A stretch of 10,431 nt of DNA from Bacteroidales bacterium (GCA_003518245.1 DOZA01000065.1:1-10431); one strand, 5' to 3'; positions 1-7,707 are shown, counted from the first letter of the stretch. Notes: generated from the letters alone by a model not told the origin. Translations and numbers: made by a program.

Positions 1-652
1 CATCAATAATATGATCGATATCAGCACCCGGGTAGACATCCCTGATAACCTTTTTCGCTTCACTATTTCTGCCCTCCTTGACCAGCCACCTGGGGCTTCT
101 GCCAACCATAAATAACATCATTAAGAATAATATTGCAGGTATTGCCATTGAAAACATCATAAAACGCCAGTTATTCTCACCGGTATCAATGAGGAGAAAA
201 TCTGTAAAGAAAGCCAATAATATACCCGTGACTATTGCCAGCTGGAAACTAACTGTAAGCCTGCCACGATATTTCGCAGGCGATATTTCTGAAATATATA
301 AAGGAGATACCACCGAAGCACCTCCTACAGCCAGCCCACCTATAAACCGGAATACTATAAATGTATAGATATTATCTGCAAAGCCTGTTCCTGCTGCCGA
401 TAAAAGAAAAAGCATGGCAAGAATTCTCATGATCATTCTTCTTCCAAAATTATCGGATTGCTGTCCGGCAAACAGGGCTCCTACTATGCACCCGCCAAGT
501 GCTGAACTTACTGCTGCCCCTTTCATTGTTTCCGAAAGAGTGAAAACTTCGGTTAAGAATGGTAAGGCCCCATTTATTACAGCTGTCTCAAAACCAAAAA
601 GCAAGCCTCCAAGTGAAGCTGTAATTGTTGCAATGATTAATTTTCTCGTCAT
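1..652 (-). CDS. MFS sugar porter (XylE/GLUT-type), N-terminal 217 residues, cut by window edge
   Basis: Predicted inner-membrane sugar:proton symporter of the major facilitator superfamily, sugar porter family. The reading frame is open from an ATG at 652-650 to base 1, giving 217 residues of an expected 440-500. Residues 20-29 (GFETAVINGA) match the TM1 motif. GRR at 70-72 is the loop 2-3 motif, preceded by D67. Residues 104-129 fit the sugar transport signature 2 exactly: G106, G110, Y119, E122, R129. Q137 in FQLAIVTGI aligns by context with the substrate-contacting Gln of XylE. SPRWL at 186-190 follows TM6, but the usual preceding Glu of the PESPRWL motif is Arg here. About six membrane segments are visible, so the second half lies outside the window. 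The gene is divergent from the ABC gene. No clear Shine-Dalgarno site precedes the start. The family call is firm; the sugar is unknown. Confidence 0.93.
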   Translation of the reverse strand, partial: MTRKLIIATITASLGGLLFGFETAVINGALPFLTEVFTLSETMKGAAVSSALGGCIVGALFAGQQSDNFGRRMIMRILAMLFLLSAAGTGFADNIYTFIVFRFIGGLAVGGASVVSPLYISEISPAKYRGRLTVSFQLAIVTGILLAFFTDFLLIDTGENNWRFMMFSMAIPAILFLMMLFMVGRSPRWLVKEGRNSEAKKVIRDVYPGADIDHIID

Positions 653-824
653 TTAACCCTATGAAACTTATAAAACAGATTATGTATAAGTGACTAAAGC
701 TACGGGTAAATATTTAATATCCCAATATATCACTTTGCTTAATATTAAAAACAATCTTATCAATTATTCTGACCGACACATCATGAAGGCCTGGATTTAT
801 TATATTTACATTTTCAATCTAAAC

Positions 825-842
825 AATGATTGAGTAATCATT
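825..842. repeat. inverted repeat, possible operator
   Basis: AATGATT (825-831) and AATCATT (836-842) are perfect 7-base arms around a 4-base spacer. The site lies about 55-70 bases upstream of the candidate ABC promoter and about 170 bases upstream of the sugar porter start. The symmetry would suit a dimeric regulator, but short AT-rich dyads arise by chance. The arms do not fit the FNR or CRP consensus well, so no regulator is assigned. Confidence 0.3.
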
Positions 843-896
843 AATTAAAAGTTATTTTTATTATACCCACCTGCCATTAAGAGGGTTGGGAATATA

Positions 897-926
897 TTGA
901 CTAATAATAAATATTAATTACTTTTA
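897..926 (+). promoter_or_regulatory. candidate Bacteroidota-type promoter for the ABC gene
   Basis: TACTTTTA at 919-926 matches the -7 consensus TAnnTTTG except for the last base. A TTG at 897-899 sits 19 bases upstream, where the -33 element is expected. Transcription would start near 932, about 25 bases before the ATG at 958. This is a single near-match in AT-rich DNA, so confidence is low. Confidence 0.35.
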
Positions 927-957
927 ATACCTCTAAAAGTTCATAACATAATTCTCA

Positions 958-3900
958 ATGAGTGAAGAAATCCTCAAGGCTCTTATGCAACTTTTTGCCC
1001 TTCTGATCAAACAGGATGGTGGCATGCTATCCAGCGAAAGAGAATATGTTGTGAATTTTCTCGAAAAACAGCTCAGCCATGATTCGGTCAATAAATTCCT
1101 GGAGCTTTTTGACAGGGATGTAGGCCCATTAATGGATCATGCTCCTGAGGTAGAAAATAAACCGACCTCCGTAAAAGACTCTGTTAAGATATTCAGCATC
1201 TGCAAGCAAATTAACCGCACGCTTAACCAGTCACAAAAGATTGTGGTATTTATGCGGTTGTATGAACTGGTTAATGCGGATAAAAGGTTTACTCTTCAGC
1301 GGATGAATATCATTAATACCCTTGCCGAGGTGTTCAAAATATCACGTGAAGAGTTCAGTAGTATTGAAAAATTCATTAAGCATGACAGCTATGAAGATCC
1401 CCTGGATAGCTCTGTACTTGTTCTTAAGCACGACTCAACATGCCCTGAATGTGAAGAAGAAAGTGATAAAAATAAGATGGCAGGCAATTTTTTGCTGGTG
1501 CTATGGGTCAGCAGTGTGGACCTGTTCTTCATTAAATATTACTCTGAAGAGCAATTTTCTCTCAACGGCCTTCCGATAGATTCCGGAAAAATATATATTG
1601 TTGCCAAAGGCAGTGTCTTAAGATATCAACATGGTTCTGCGATTTATTACAGCGATATTTCATCACGTTTCCTGTCTAAAAAACGATTTGAAAAGATAAG
1701 CCTTGTCGCTAACAATCTCGTTTATGAATTTACGGGAGGGCAAAAAGGTATAAATAACATAAGTTTAAATGAAAGAGAGGGAAACCTTATTGGTATACTG
1801 GGCAAAAGTGGATCAGGTAAGACAACCCTTATGAATATTCTCTGTGGAGCCCAGAAACCAAAAGGAGGATCGGTTAAAATAAACAGTTTAGATCTAAGCA
1901 GCAATCCCAAAGAACTTGATGGGGTAATTGGATATGTGCCACAGGAAGACATGCTGATAGAGAATCTTTCAGTTTTCGGGAACCTTTATTATGCAGCATG
2001 CCTTTGTTTTAAGCAGCTTGATAAAGAGGAAATAACAGTCATGGTTGACAGGCTGCTGAATACCCTGGGTCTTTATGAAAAAAGAAACCTTAAAGTTGGC
2101 TCAGTATTAAATAAGGTTATAAGCGGAGGGCAAAGAAAAAGACTGAATATAGCTCTTGAACTTATCCGTGAGCCTTCGATACTATTTGTAGATGAACCAA
2201 CTTCCGGATTATCATCCAGGGATTCGGAAAATATTATGGATCTCTTAAGGGAATTGACATTTAAGGGTAAACTGGTGGTCTCAGTAATACACCAGCCATC
2301 TTCAGAAATTTTCAAGATGTTCGACAGGGTAGTTATCCTTGATGACGGTGGTGAGATGGTGTATTATGGTAATCCTATTGAAGCACTGATATATTTAAAA
2401 ACTATCGACGCACAAATAGATAGTCATATAGGAGAATGTCCTACCTGCGGAAACATAAACCCGGAAACATTATTCAATATTCTTGAGGCAGAAATAGTTG
2501 ATGAATTCGGGAGGTATACAGGTGTTAGAAAACGCACGGCTTCCGACTGGTCGAAAAAATATCAGGAACTTGAACACACAAGGTCTTTCCGTGAAATAAA
2601 AACCAAACCCGCATCAACCCTGAAAAGGCCAAATCTGTTCAGACAATTCAGGATATTCTTCAGCAGGGATCTAAGAAGTAAGGTGTCAAACCGACAGTAT
2701 GTAATCCTTACCCTCCTGGAAGCACCCGTGCTCGGATTTATTCTTTCCTATATCATCAGGTATATAGCAGACCCAAGCTCTAATGTTTATATCTTCAGGG
2801 AGAACGAAAATATTCCCGTGTATATATTCATGTGCCTTATTGTAGCACTTTTCCTGGGATTAGTAACCAGTGCAGAGGAAATATTCAAAGACAGGAAAGT
2901 GCTCAAGAGGGAAAAGTTTCTTAATCTGAGCAAAGGCAGTTACCTTATTGCCAAAGTAGTCCTGCTGCTTGGAATATCTGCACTGCAATCTTTTCTCTTT
3001 ATAATAATCGCCAACCCTATCCTGGGTATAAAAGGTCTTTATTTCAATTACTGGTTTGCCCTGTTTACCACTGCCGCCTTTGCAAATATCATTGGGCTTA
3101 ATGTTTCCGATGCTTTTAATTCGGTTATCACAATATATATTGTTGTTCCCCTGTTAATAATCCCAATGATGGTTCTGAGCGGTGCCATGTTCCCTTTTGA
3201 TAAGCTTAACCGTAATCTGGGCAGTGTTGATAAAGTGCCGTGGGTAGCCGAATTTATGCCTACTAAATGGACATATGAGGCACTGATGGTATCTCAATTC
3301 AAGGACAATAAATATGACCGGCTCGTTTATGATATCAATAAAACCATAAGTATTGCTGATTATAATACAACATTCAGGTTACCTGAAATGAAAACAGCAC
3401 TAAGTACTACTGTACTCAGCTACAGGAGAAAGAAACTTAATGAAGAAAACCAATCCAGGCTCCCGTTGCTGAAAAATGAAACCTTAAGATTATCACAAAA
3501 CGAAGAACTCTATAGGTTTAAAGATATTGATAAACTTAATGTTTCAGACTTCAACCACCTGGTAGCTGAAAAACTATCTGGATATATTGATTCTGTTACC
3601 TTCATTTTCAAAAGGAAGAGTAATTACGCAGATATCGCAAAGGATAAATTTATCAGGGCTAACCGTGAAGACCTTGATAAATTATATAACAACTACCATA
3701 ATGACCGGCTGGAGGAGATGGTAAGGAAGATATTTGAAAAAAATAAGATACTTGAATACAGGAACACTCTTATACAAAATTTTGACCCGGTATATCGTGA
3801 TCCTGAAAGTAAGTTATTTGTTTTCAGAACTCATTTCTTCGCTCCGTCCAAAGTTTTTATGAACATGAGATTTGATACCTATACATTCAATATGATATTT

Positions 3901-3984
3901 GTATGGCTCATGTCACTGGTATTCTATGGCCTTCTTTATTTTAATATTTTTGAGAGAATAGTTGATTCCTTATCAAAAAAATAA
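958..3984 (+). CDS. ABCG-like ABC transporter (ATPase-membrane fusion) with N-terminal TerB-like domain
   Basis: A 1008-residue half-transporter in which one chain carries a regulatory-looking N-terminus, the ATPase and the membrane domain. Residues 1-145 are helical and TerB-like, with acidic patches near D20/E27 and D108. Residues 175-240 look like a small beta domain, perhaps FHA-like. The ATPase has Walker A GKSGSGKTT (282-290), Q-loop Q329, signature ISGGQRKR (388-395), Walker B ILFVDE (408-413) and H445. The order ATPase then membrane domain and the SGGQRKR-type signature indicate the ABCG/White type. The D-loop reads SGLSS, so Ser419 replaces the usual Asp. CPxC pairs occur at 162-165 and 494-497. 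About six membrane segments lie from 582 to 1000, with an unusually long loop of about 220 residues between the last two. The start is bounded by an in-frame TAA at 949-951. The substrate is unknown; transport or mechanotransmission are both possible. Confidence 0.9.
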   Translation: MSEEILKALMQLFALLIKQDGGMLSSEREYVVNFLEKQLSHDSVNKFLELFDRDVGPLMDHAPEVENKPTSVKDSVKIFSICKQINRTLNQSQKIVVFMRLYELVNADKRFTLQRMNIINTLAEVFKISREEFSSIEKFIKHDSYEDPLDSSVLVLKHDSTCPECEEESDKNKMAGNFLLVLWVSSVDLFFIKYYSEEQFSLNGLPIDSGKIYIVAKGSVLRYQHGSAIYYSDISSRFLSKKRFEKISLVANNLVYEFTGGQKGINNISLNEREGNLIGILGKSGSGKTTLMNILCGAQKPKGGSVKINSLDLSSNPKELDGVIGYVPQEDMLIENLSVFGNLYYAACLCFKQLDKEEITVMVDRLLNTLGLYEKRNLKVGSVLNKVISGGQRKRLNIALELIREPSILFVDEPTSGLSSRDSENIMDLLRELTFKGKLVVSVIHQPSSEIFKMFDRVVILDDGGEMVYYGNPIEALIYLKTIDAQIDSHIGECPTCGNINPETLFNILEAEIVDEFGRYTGVRKRTASDWSKKYQELEHTRSFREIKTKPASTLKRPNLFRQFRIFFSRDLRSKVSNRQYVILTLLEAPVLGFILSYIIRYIADPSSNVYIFRENENIPVYIFMCLIVALFLGLVTSAEEIFKDRKVLKREKFLNLSKGSYLIAKVVLLLGISALQSFLFIIIANPILGIKGLYFNYWFALFTTAAFANIIGLNVSDAFNSVITIYIVVPLLIIPMMVLSGAMFPFDKLNRNLGSVDKVPWVAEFMPTKWTYEALMVSQFKDNKYDRLVYDINKTISIADYNTTFRLPEMKTALSTTVLSYRRKKLNEENQSRLPLLKNETLRLSQNEELYRFKDIDKLNVSDFNHLVAEKLSGYIDSVTFIFKRKSNYADIAKDKFIRANREDLDKLYNNYHNDRLEEMVRKIFEKNKILEYRNTLIQNFDPVYRDPESKLFVFRTHFFAPSKVFMNMRFDTYTFNMIFVWLMSLVFYGLLYFNIFERIVDSLSKK

Positions 3985-3986
3985 TC

Positions 3987-4005
3987 ATTCTGCTTAGAAT
4001 CTTTT
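3987..4005 (+). terminator. weak hairpin after the ABC gene, possible partial terminator
   Basis: ATTCT (3987-3991) and AGAAT (3996-4000) form a 5-base stem with a GCTT loop, followed by CTTTTAT, starting 3 bases after the ABC stop codon. The stem is short and AT-rich, so at most it would attenuate. A separate promoter candidate follows at once, which fits a transcript boundary here. Confidence 0.25.
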
Positions 4006-4031
4006 ATAATACTATTATTTTTTTACTTTTG
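4002..4031 (+). promoter_or_regulatory. candidate Bacteroidota-type promoter for the lipoprotein gene
   Basis: TACTTTTG at 4024-4031 matches the -7 consensus TAnnTTTG exactly. A TTTT run at 4002-4005 lies 18 bases upstream and could act as a poor -33 element. Transcription would start near 4038, about 20 bases before the ATG at 4058. This suggests that the lipoprotein and secreted-protein genes can be expressed separately from the ABC gene. Confidence 0.5.
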
Positions 4032-4057
4032 TAATATAAAGTCAATAATGCTTTAAA

Positions 4058-4972
4058 ATGAAAAAAATTCTCTCCATCTTTCAAATCTTATTAATCCTGC
4101 TTCTTGCCTTTTCATGCAGGAACGCAGGAAAAAAAGGAACGGAATTTGCTTTCCCGGAATCCGACTCTATCCCGTTTAAAGAATCTGAAAAGTTAAGCCA
4201 GGAAGCTATTGAAGATATAGTACAGAATATAGGTTCACCTGTTGAGATGGCTGCTCTCCTGCTTGATCTTGAGGTGCCTTTTATTGCTGAACATATGGCA
4301 TCAATAGAAGAAGCTGAGAACCTCAGTACCAATCATCAGAAAGCACTCCGCCTGGGTATCTATGGAGCCGATCTGGGATACCTGAATATTTATGAAAAAA
4401 CAAGTACTGCTGTTGAAACTCTTTCGACAATTAACAAGCTGGCTGATGGTCTGAGAGTTGGTCAGTTTTTTGATTTTGAGACATTGAAAAACCTGGCATT
4501 GAACAGAAATAGTATCGATTCCCTTCTTTTCATTTCTGTTCATTCCTATAACGAGATTGATCAATATCTACGTGAAAACGATCGTGGTTATCTTTCAGCA
4601 TTAATGATCACCGGGGTCTGGCTTGAAGCACAATACCTTGCATGCCAGGTCGTTAACGAATATCCTCATATTGACCTGAAAAACAGGATAGGAGAGCAGA
4701 AAATTATTATCAATGACCTTCTGTTATTGCTCCGCCCTTATAATGAGTCTAATGACGAATACCGTGAACTATATAATGATCTTGAACATCTGAAACGTGA
4801 ATATTCAGATGTTAATATAAGCTTTACTCCCGGCGAACCTGAAACAATCGAAAAAGATGGCAGGCTTGTAGTCGTTCAGAATGAGGAAAGCAATGTATCA
4901 TACAGCGATGAAGTACTGGAAGAAATAATATCAAAAACAGAACAAATCAGAAATAAAATAGTATCACTTTAA
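4058..4972 (+). CDS. lipoprotein of unknown function, partner of the ABC gene
   Basis: A 304-residue protein with a lipoprotein signal: a basic start (MKK), a hydrophobic core and a lipobox LAFSC with the lipidated Cys at 20. The residues after the Cys (RNAGKKG) are basic, unlike the acid-rich export signal of surface lipoproteins in Bacteroidota, so a periplasm-facing location is inferred. The mature part is mostly predicted helix, roughly 45-250, with a charged stretch at 236-250 and a final helix at 284-302. No catalytic motif is recognised. The gene lies 73 bases after the ABC gene, with its own candidate promoter, and 9 bases before the secreted-protein gene. From memory, similar proteins sit beside this type of ABC gene in other Bacteroidota, which needs a search to confirm. 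It may be an accessory or sensor subunit (inference). Confidence 0.85.
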   Translation: MKKILSIFQILLILLLAFSCRNAGKKGTEFAFPESDSIPFKESEKLSQEAIEDIVQNIGSPVEMAALLLDLEVPFIAEHMASIEEAENLSTNHQKALRLGIYGADLGYLNIYEKTSTAVETLSTINKLADGLRVGQFFDFETLKNLALNRNSIDSLLFISVHSYNEIDQYLRENDRGYLSALMITGVWLEAQYLACQVVNEYPHIDLKNRIGEQKIIINDLLLLLRPYNESNDEYRELYNDLEHLKREYSDVNISFTPGEPETIEKDGRLVVVQNEESNVSYSDEVLEEIISKTEQIRNKIVSL

Positions 4973-4981
4973 CTCCTTGAT

Positions 4982-5416
4982 ATGAAAAGGACAACACTAA
5001 TTTGCATTACTTTAATACTGGCTGCTTTTGCCCTTAATGCACAGGATCAACAGGAACTGGTTAGTGATTGCGCTCTCAGCATAGGCGGAAGGACAACTTA
5101 CCTCAAAGATTTTGTCATAAAGCTGCCTGAAGCGACCAGCAAGGATAATATACCTGTTCGTAAAGAAAATATATACCTCATGAAAAAACAGTCCTACCTG
5201 TTTACTCAATGTAATGCGGAAGATTCACAGGGTGAACTGTTAATTGAATTATATGATGCGAATAAAATTATCACATCATCAGTAAACAAGAGAAACGGTA
5301 AAGTATATTCATCTGTTGAATTTTCTTGTAACAAAACTGGCTTGTATACAATCTGGTATACATTTAAGGATGGTAAAAAAGGAACCGGTGTGGGGATTGT
5401 CTCCCTTCTTAAATGA
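4982..5416 (+). CDS. small secreted beta-rich protein of unknown function
   Basis: A 144-residue protein with a type I signal peptide: MKR, a hydrophobic core, and likely cleavage in ALNA|QDQ after residue 20. The mature protein (about 124 residues) has alternating hydrophobic strands and ends in a Gly-rich pattern (TGLYTIWYTFKDGKKGTGVGIVSLL). This resembles the jelly-roll or beta-sandwich folds of PPC or GOLD domains, although that is only a fold impression. Three mature cysteines (30, 77, 116) allow one disulfide plus one free thiol. The start codon lies 9 bases after the lipoprotein stop, with no Shine-Dalgarno site, so the two are almost certainly cotranscribed. Its stop lies inside the end of the convergent gene, an 8-base overlap. 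It is probably a periplasmic or exported partner of the lipoprotein and ABC protein (inference). Confidence 0.85.
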   Translation: MKRTTLICITLILAAFALNAQDQQELVSDCALSIGGRTTYLKDFVIKLPEATSKDNIPVRKENIYLMKKQSYLFTQCNAEDSQGELLIELYDANKIITSSVNKRNGKVYSSVEFSCNKTGLYTIWYTFKDGKKGTGVGIVSLLK

Positions 5417-6407
5417 CTACTGCCCGGCTTAATTGCAGGAACAACACCGAAAGAAAAATAATAGCAAATACATAATTTGCTATTTTTTTATTCCTTACCA
5501 TTACCAGGTAGTGGGTCAGGATATAAACAAGAGGAATCAGAAAGACGTACATCAAACCAGCCGAAGCAGCTGGTATAACAAAATACACAACTACCGCCAG
5601 TACTAACATCCAAGTCAAAAGCGAAAATATCTTCCTTGATCTTACCTTCTTGGTATTGAAGATACTCCAGAGGTATAATAATGATATTACTAAGATAATT
5701 AGGTTAATAGTTGAAATTAGTATAAAAACAGGAGACCAGTAAAAATCAGGTATTTGGGTCATTATGCTGTCAATAAAAAAGTTATTAAGCCATCCTATAT
5801 CCCTACACGTCAAATAGTAAAAAGCATAAAGGATAATGAAAGGGGTCAACAACCCTATGAAGGAGATTAATATTTCCCTGAAATTTAATGACCTGAACAG
5901 GCTTATACCTATTATTATGAGTAGATAGAACCAGATAATATTTGTATAAATCAATGCTGCAATACCAATAATCATTGAAGCATCAAAAAGATTATATGCT
6001 ATACCCGGTTTCCTGTAAGAAACAATAAGTCTGTCAACAGAAAATAAAAGAAGTATAGATGCAGGTAAAACGGGATTCAGAACCTGGTTGCTGCTAATAT
6101 AACCACTTAGAAGCACATAAAGTGAGGCCGGCAGGAAAGTTCTCTCGTTAATAAAAAACAGGCGTGTATTAAAGTTTACCAGGTAGATACCTGTAGCTGC
6201 AACCAGTACCATGGTAAATAAAATACCGGCAAGGGGTTTCCCCTGGAAAAGATTGATCAGTAAAGAATATAAAGGTGCAGGGTTAGTGTTATAATATAAT
6301 GAAGATTCAACAGGATTCAACAGTGTTTGCAACCATACAAGCACAAGGCTTAAAAATATTACCAGTATTGTACCGGGACCAATACCCCTGTAGATTCTTA
6401 GCAACAT
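5409..6407 (-). CDS. polytopic membrane protein, DUF6427-like
   Basis: A 332-residue protein that is almost wholly hydrophobic, with roughly nine or ten membrane segments (for example 12-30, 58-76, 94-103, 143-170, 181-199, 225-249, 261-300 and 310-327). The stretch FRSLNFREILISFIGLLTPF at 171-190 resembles the corresponding part of DUF6427 proteins, which in flavobacteria are also found near purD. No catalytic motif is recognised and the function is unknown. The start ATG is 6 bases after the purD stop, so the pair is cotranscribed. The 3' end overlaps the convergent secreted-protein gene by 8 bases. The codons for residues about 307-316 also form the hairpin of the plus-strand terminator. 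Confidence 0.8.
   Translation of the reverse strand: MLLRIYRGIGPGTILVIFLSLVLVWLQTLLNPVESSLYYNTNPAPLYSLLINLFQGKPLAGILFTMVLVAATGIYLVNFNTRLFFINERTFLPASLYVLLSGYISSNQVLNPVLPASILLLFSVDRLIVSYRKPGIAYNLFDASMIIGIAALIYTNIIWFYLLIIIGISLFRSLNFREILISFIGLLTPFIILYAFYYLTCRDIGWLNNFFIDSIMTQIPDFYWSPVFILISTINLIILVISLLYLWSIFNTKKVRSRKIFSLLTWMLVLAVVVYFVIPAASAGLMYVFLIPLVYILTHYLVMVRNKKIANYVFAIIFLSVLFLQLSRAVVI
5460..5489 (+). terminator. strong intrinsic terminator of the plus-strand group, inside the convergent gene
   Basis: AATAGCAAAT (5460-5469) and ATTTGCTATT (5475-5484) form a perfect 10-base stem with an ACATA loop, running into seven Ts at 5483-5489. It lies 43 bases after the secreted-protein stop, the right place to end that transcript. 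The same bases encode residues near 309-316 of the minus-strand membrane protein. The flanking A-run also gives a T-rich tail on the minus strand, but there translation should keep it from acting. Confidence 0.75.
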
Positions 6408-6413
6408 ATTATA

Positions 6414-7682
6414 TTATAAGTCAAATCCAATATCTCTTCTGAAATATTTACCCTCAAATTCTATTATCTCAGCATTAGCATATGATTTTTTCAGAGCCTC
6501 ATTCATATCATGGCCATAAGAGCTTATTGCCAGCACTCTCCCTCCTGAAGTAACAATCCTGTCACCTACATTCCTTGTTCCTGCCTGGAAGATAATACTC
6601 CCTGATGCATCTTCTATATTAAAAATCTCCTTCCCCTTTTCATAATCCCCCGGGTACCCCCCTGACACCAACATAACAGTAGTTACTGTGTCGTTTGTTA
6701 TTTCCAGTTTCTTTTCATCCAGGTTACCCCCGGCAACACCAATCAGCAGGTCCATTAAATCGCTCTTTATCCTTGGTATTACAACCTCGGCTTCAGGATC
6801 TCCCATCCGTACATTATATTCGACAACAAAAGGATCATCATCTACTTTCATAAGACCGAAATAAAGGAAGCCCTTGTATTCAATACCTTCATTTTTCAGA
6901 CCAGTAACGGTAGGCTTTATAATCCTGTCTTCTACTCTTTTAAGAAATTTTTTATCAGCAAAAGGTACAGGTGAAACAGCACCCATTCCTCCTGTATTCA
7001 GCCCGGTATCTTTCTCTCCCACCTTCTTATAGTCTTTTGCTTCCGGGAATAATTTATAATTATTCCCATCAGTTAAAATAAATACTGATAGTTCTATCCC
7101 TTTGAGGAATTCTTCAATCACTACTATTTTACCTGCATCCCCAAATTTTCCAGAGAGCATTTTGTCCAGTTCCTGTACTGCTTCATCATAATCATCCAGT
7201 ATAAGTACCCCTTTACCAGCAGCCAGCCCGTCAGCTTTCAGCACATAAGGCCTTTTCATACCCCTCAGAAATTCACATGCACTATCATAAGTATCCCTGT
7301 TAAAGCTCCTGTAGGCTGCAGTTGGTATGCCATATTTATCCATGAACTCTTTAGCAAAATCCTTACTTCCCTCCAGCATTGCTCCTTCTTTCACAGGACC
7401 CACAACCGGTATTTGCCTGTATTTTTCGTTACCCAGGAAGAAATCATGTATCCCTGCCACCAATGGTGCTTCAGGTCCAACAACAACCATTGCTATATCA
7501 TTTGCAAGGGCAAACTCGGCAACCGATTCAAAATTATTAATATCAAGATTTACATTCTGCCCCTCAATGGCTGTTCCTGCATTGCCAGGTGCAATAAATA
7601 CCTTATTAACCTTTTTACTCCTGGCTATCATCCAGGAGAGAGTATGTTCCCTGCCACCTGATCCCAGTATAAGAACATTCAT
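6414..7682 (-). CDS. purD: phosphoribosylamine--glycine ligase (GAR synthetase)
   Basis: Cytosolic enzyme of de novo purine synthesis: it joins 5-phosphoribosylamine and glycine with ATP to make glycinamide ribonucleotide. The 422-residue length is typical of the monofunctional enzyme. The N-terminal domain begins MNVLILGSGGREH (1-13), followed by APGNAGT (31-37) and VVVGPEAPLVAG (66-77). The ATP-grasp part has VLKADGLAAGKGV (147-159), the GLNTGGMGAVSP loop (227-238) and EYNVRMGDPEAEVV (288-301), which carries metal ligands. The C-terminal domain ends with GKYFRRDIG (411-419). All key motifs are intact. The start is set by the canonical N-terminus. It lies 98 bases after the deacetylase gene, with its own candidate promoter, and 6 bases before the DUF6427-like gene. 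Confidence 0.98.
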   Translation of the reverse strand: MNVLILGSGGREHTLSWMIARSKKVNKVFIAPGNAGTAIEGQNVNLDINNFESVAEFALANDIAMVVVGPEAPLVAGIHDFFLGNEKYRQIPVVGPVKEGAMLEGSKDFAKEFMDKYGIPTAAYRSFNRDTYDSACEFLRGMKRPYVLKADGLAAGKGVLILDDYDEAVQELDKMLSGKFGDAGKIVVIEEFLKGIELSVFILTDGNNYKLFPEAKDYKKVGEKDTGLNTGGMGAVSPVPFADKKFLKRVEDRIIKPTVTGLKNEGIEYKGFLYFGLMKVDDDPFVVEYNVRMGDPEAEVVIPRIKSDLMDLLIGVAGGNLDEKKLEITNDTVTTVMLVSGGYPGDYEKGKEIFNIEDASGSIIFQAGTRNVGDRIVTSGGRVLAISSYGHDMNEALKKSYANAEIIEFEGKYFRRDIGFDL

Positions 7683-7707
7683 ATTATCTGGTATTCAATA
7701 AATTTCC

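Larger units (their letters stand above)
653..957. other. divergent AT-rich intergenic region
   Basis: These 305 bases separate the start of the sugar porter gene from the start of the ABC gene, so they should hold both promoters. I find no plausible coding frame and no RNA gene here. The identifiable items are an 18-base dyad at 825-842 and a candidate promoter for the ABC gene at 897-926. No convincing TAnnTTTG element was found on the minus strand for the porter gene. Confidence 0.7.

Noticed and set aside
78..656. Two plus-strand open frames (78-368 and 414-656) that could be read as small genes
   Set aside because: They lie opposite the minus-strand sugar porter frame, which has exact family motifs; the plus-strand products have no recognisable features.
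860..865. ATTATA, a TATAAT on the minus strand, as the sugar porter promoter
   Set aside because: It lies more than 200 bases from the start codon in AT-rich DNA, and sigma-70-type boxes are not the norm in this phylum.
1441..1452. CPEC motif as a zinc ribbon on its own
   Set aside because: No second cysteine pair lies nearby; the only other pair is more than 300 residues away, so a classic ribbon is not supported.
5300..5408. Terminator for the minus-strand purD/DUF6427-like transcript
   Set aside because: Only 4-base stems (such as GGGA with TCCC) without a following T-run were found, so no terminator is called.
7327..7701. Plus-strand open frames opposite the start of purD
   Set aside because: They are antisense to a gene with all GAR synthetase motifs and give low-complexity products without a start context.
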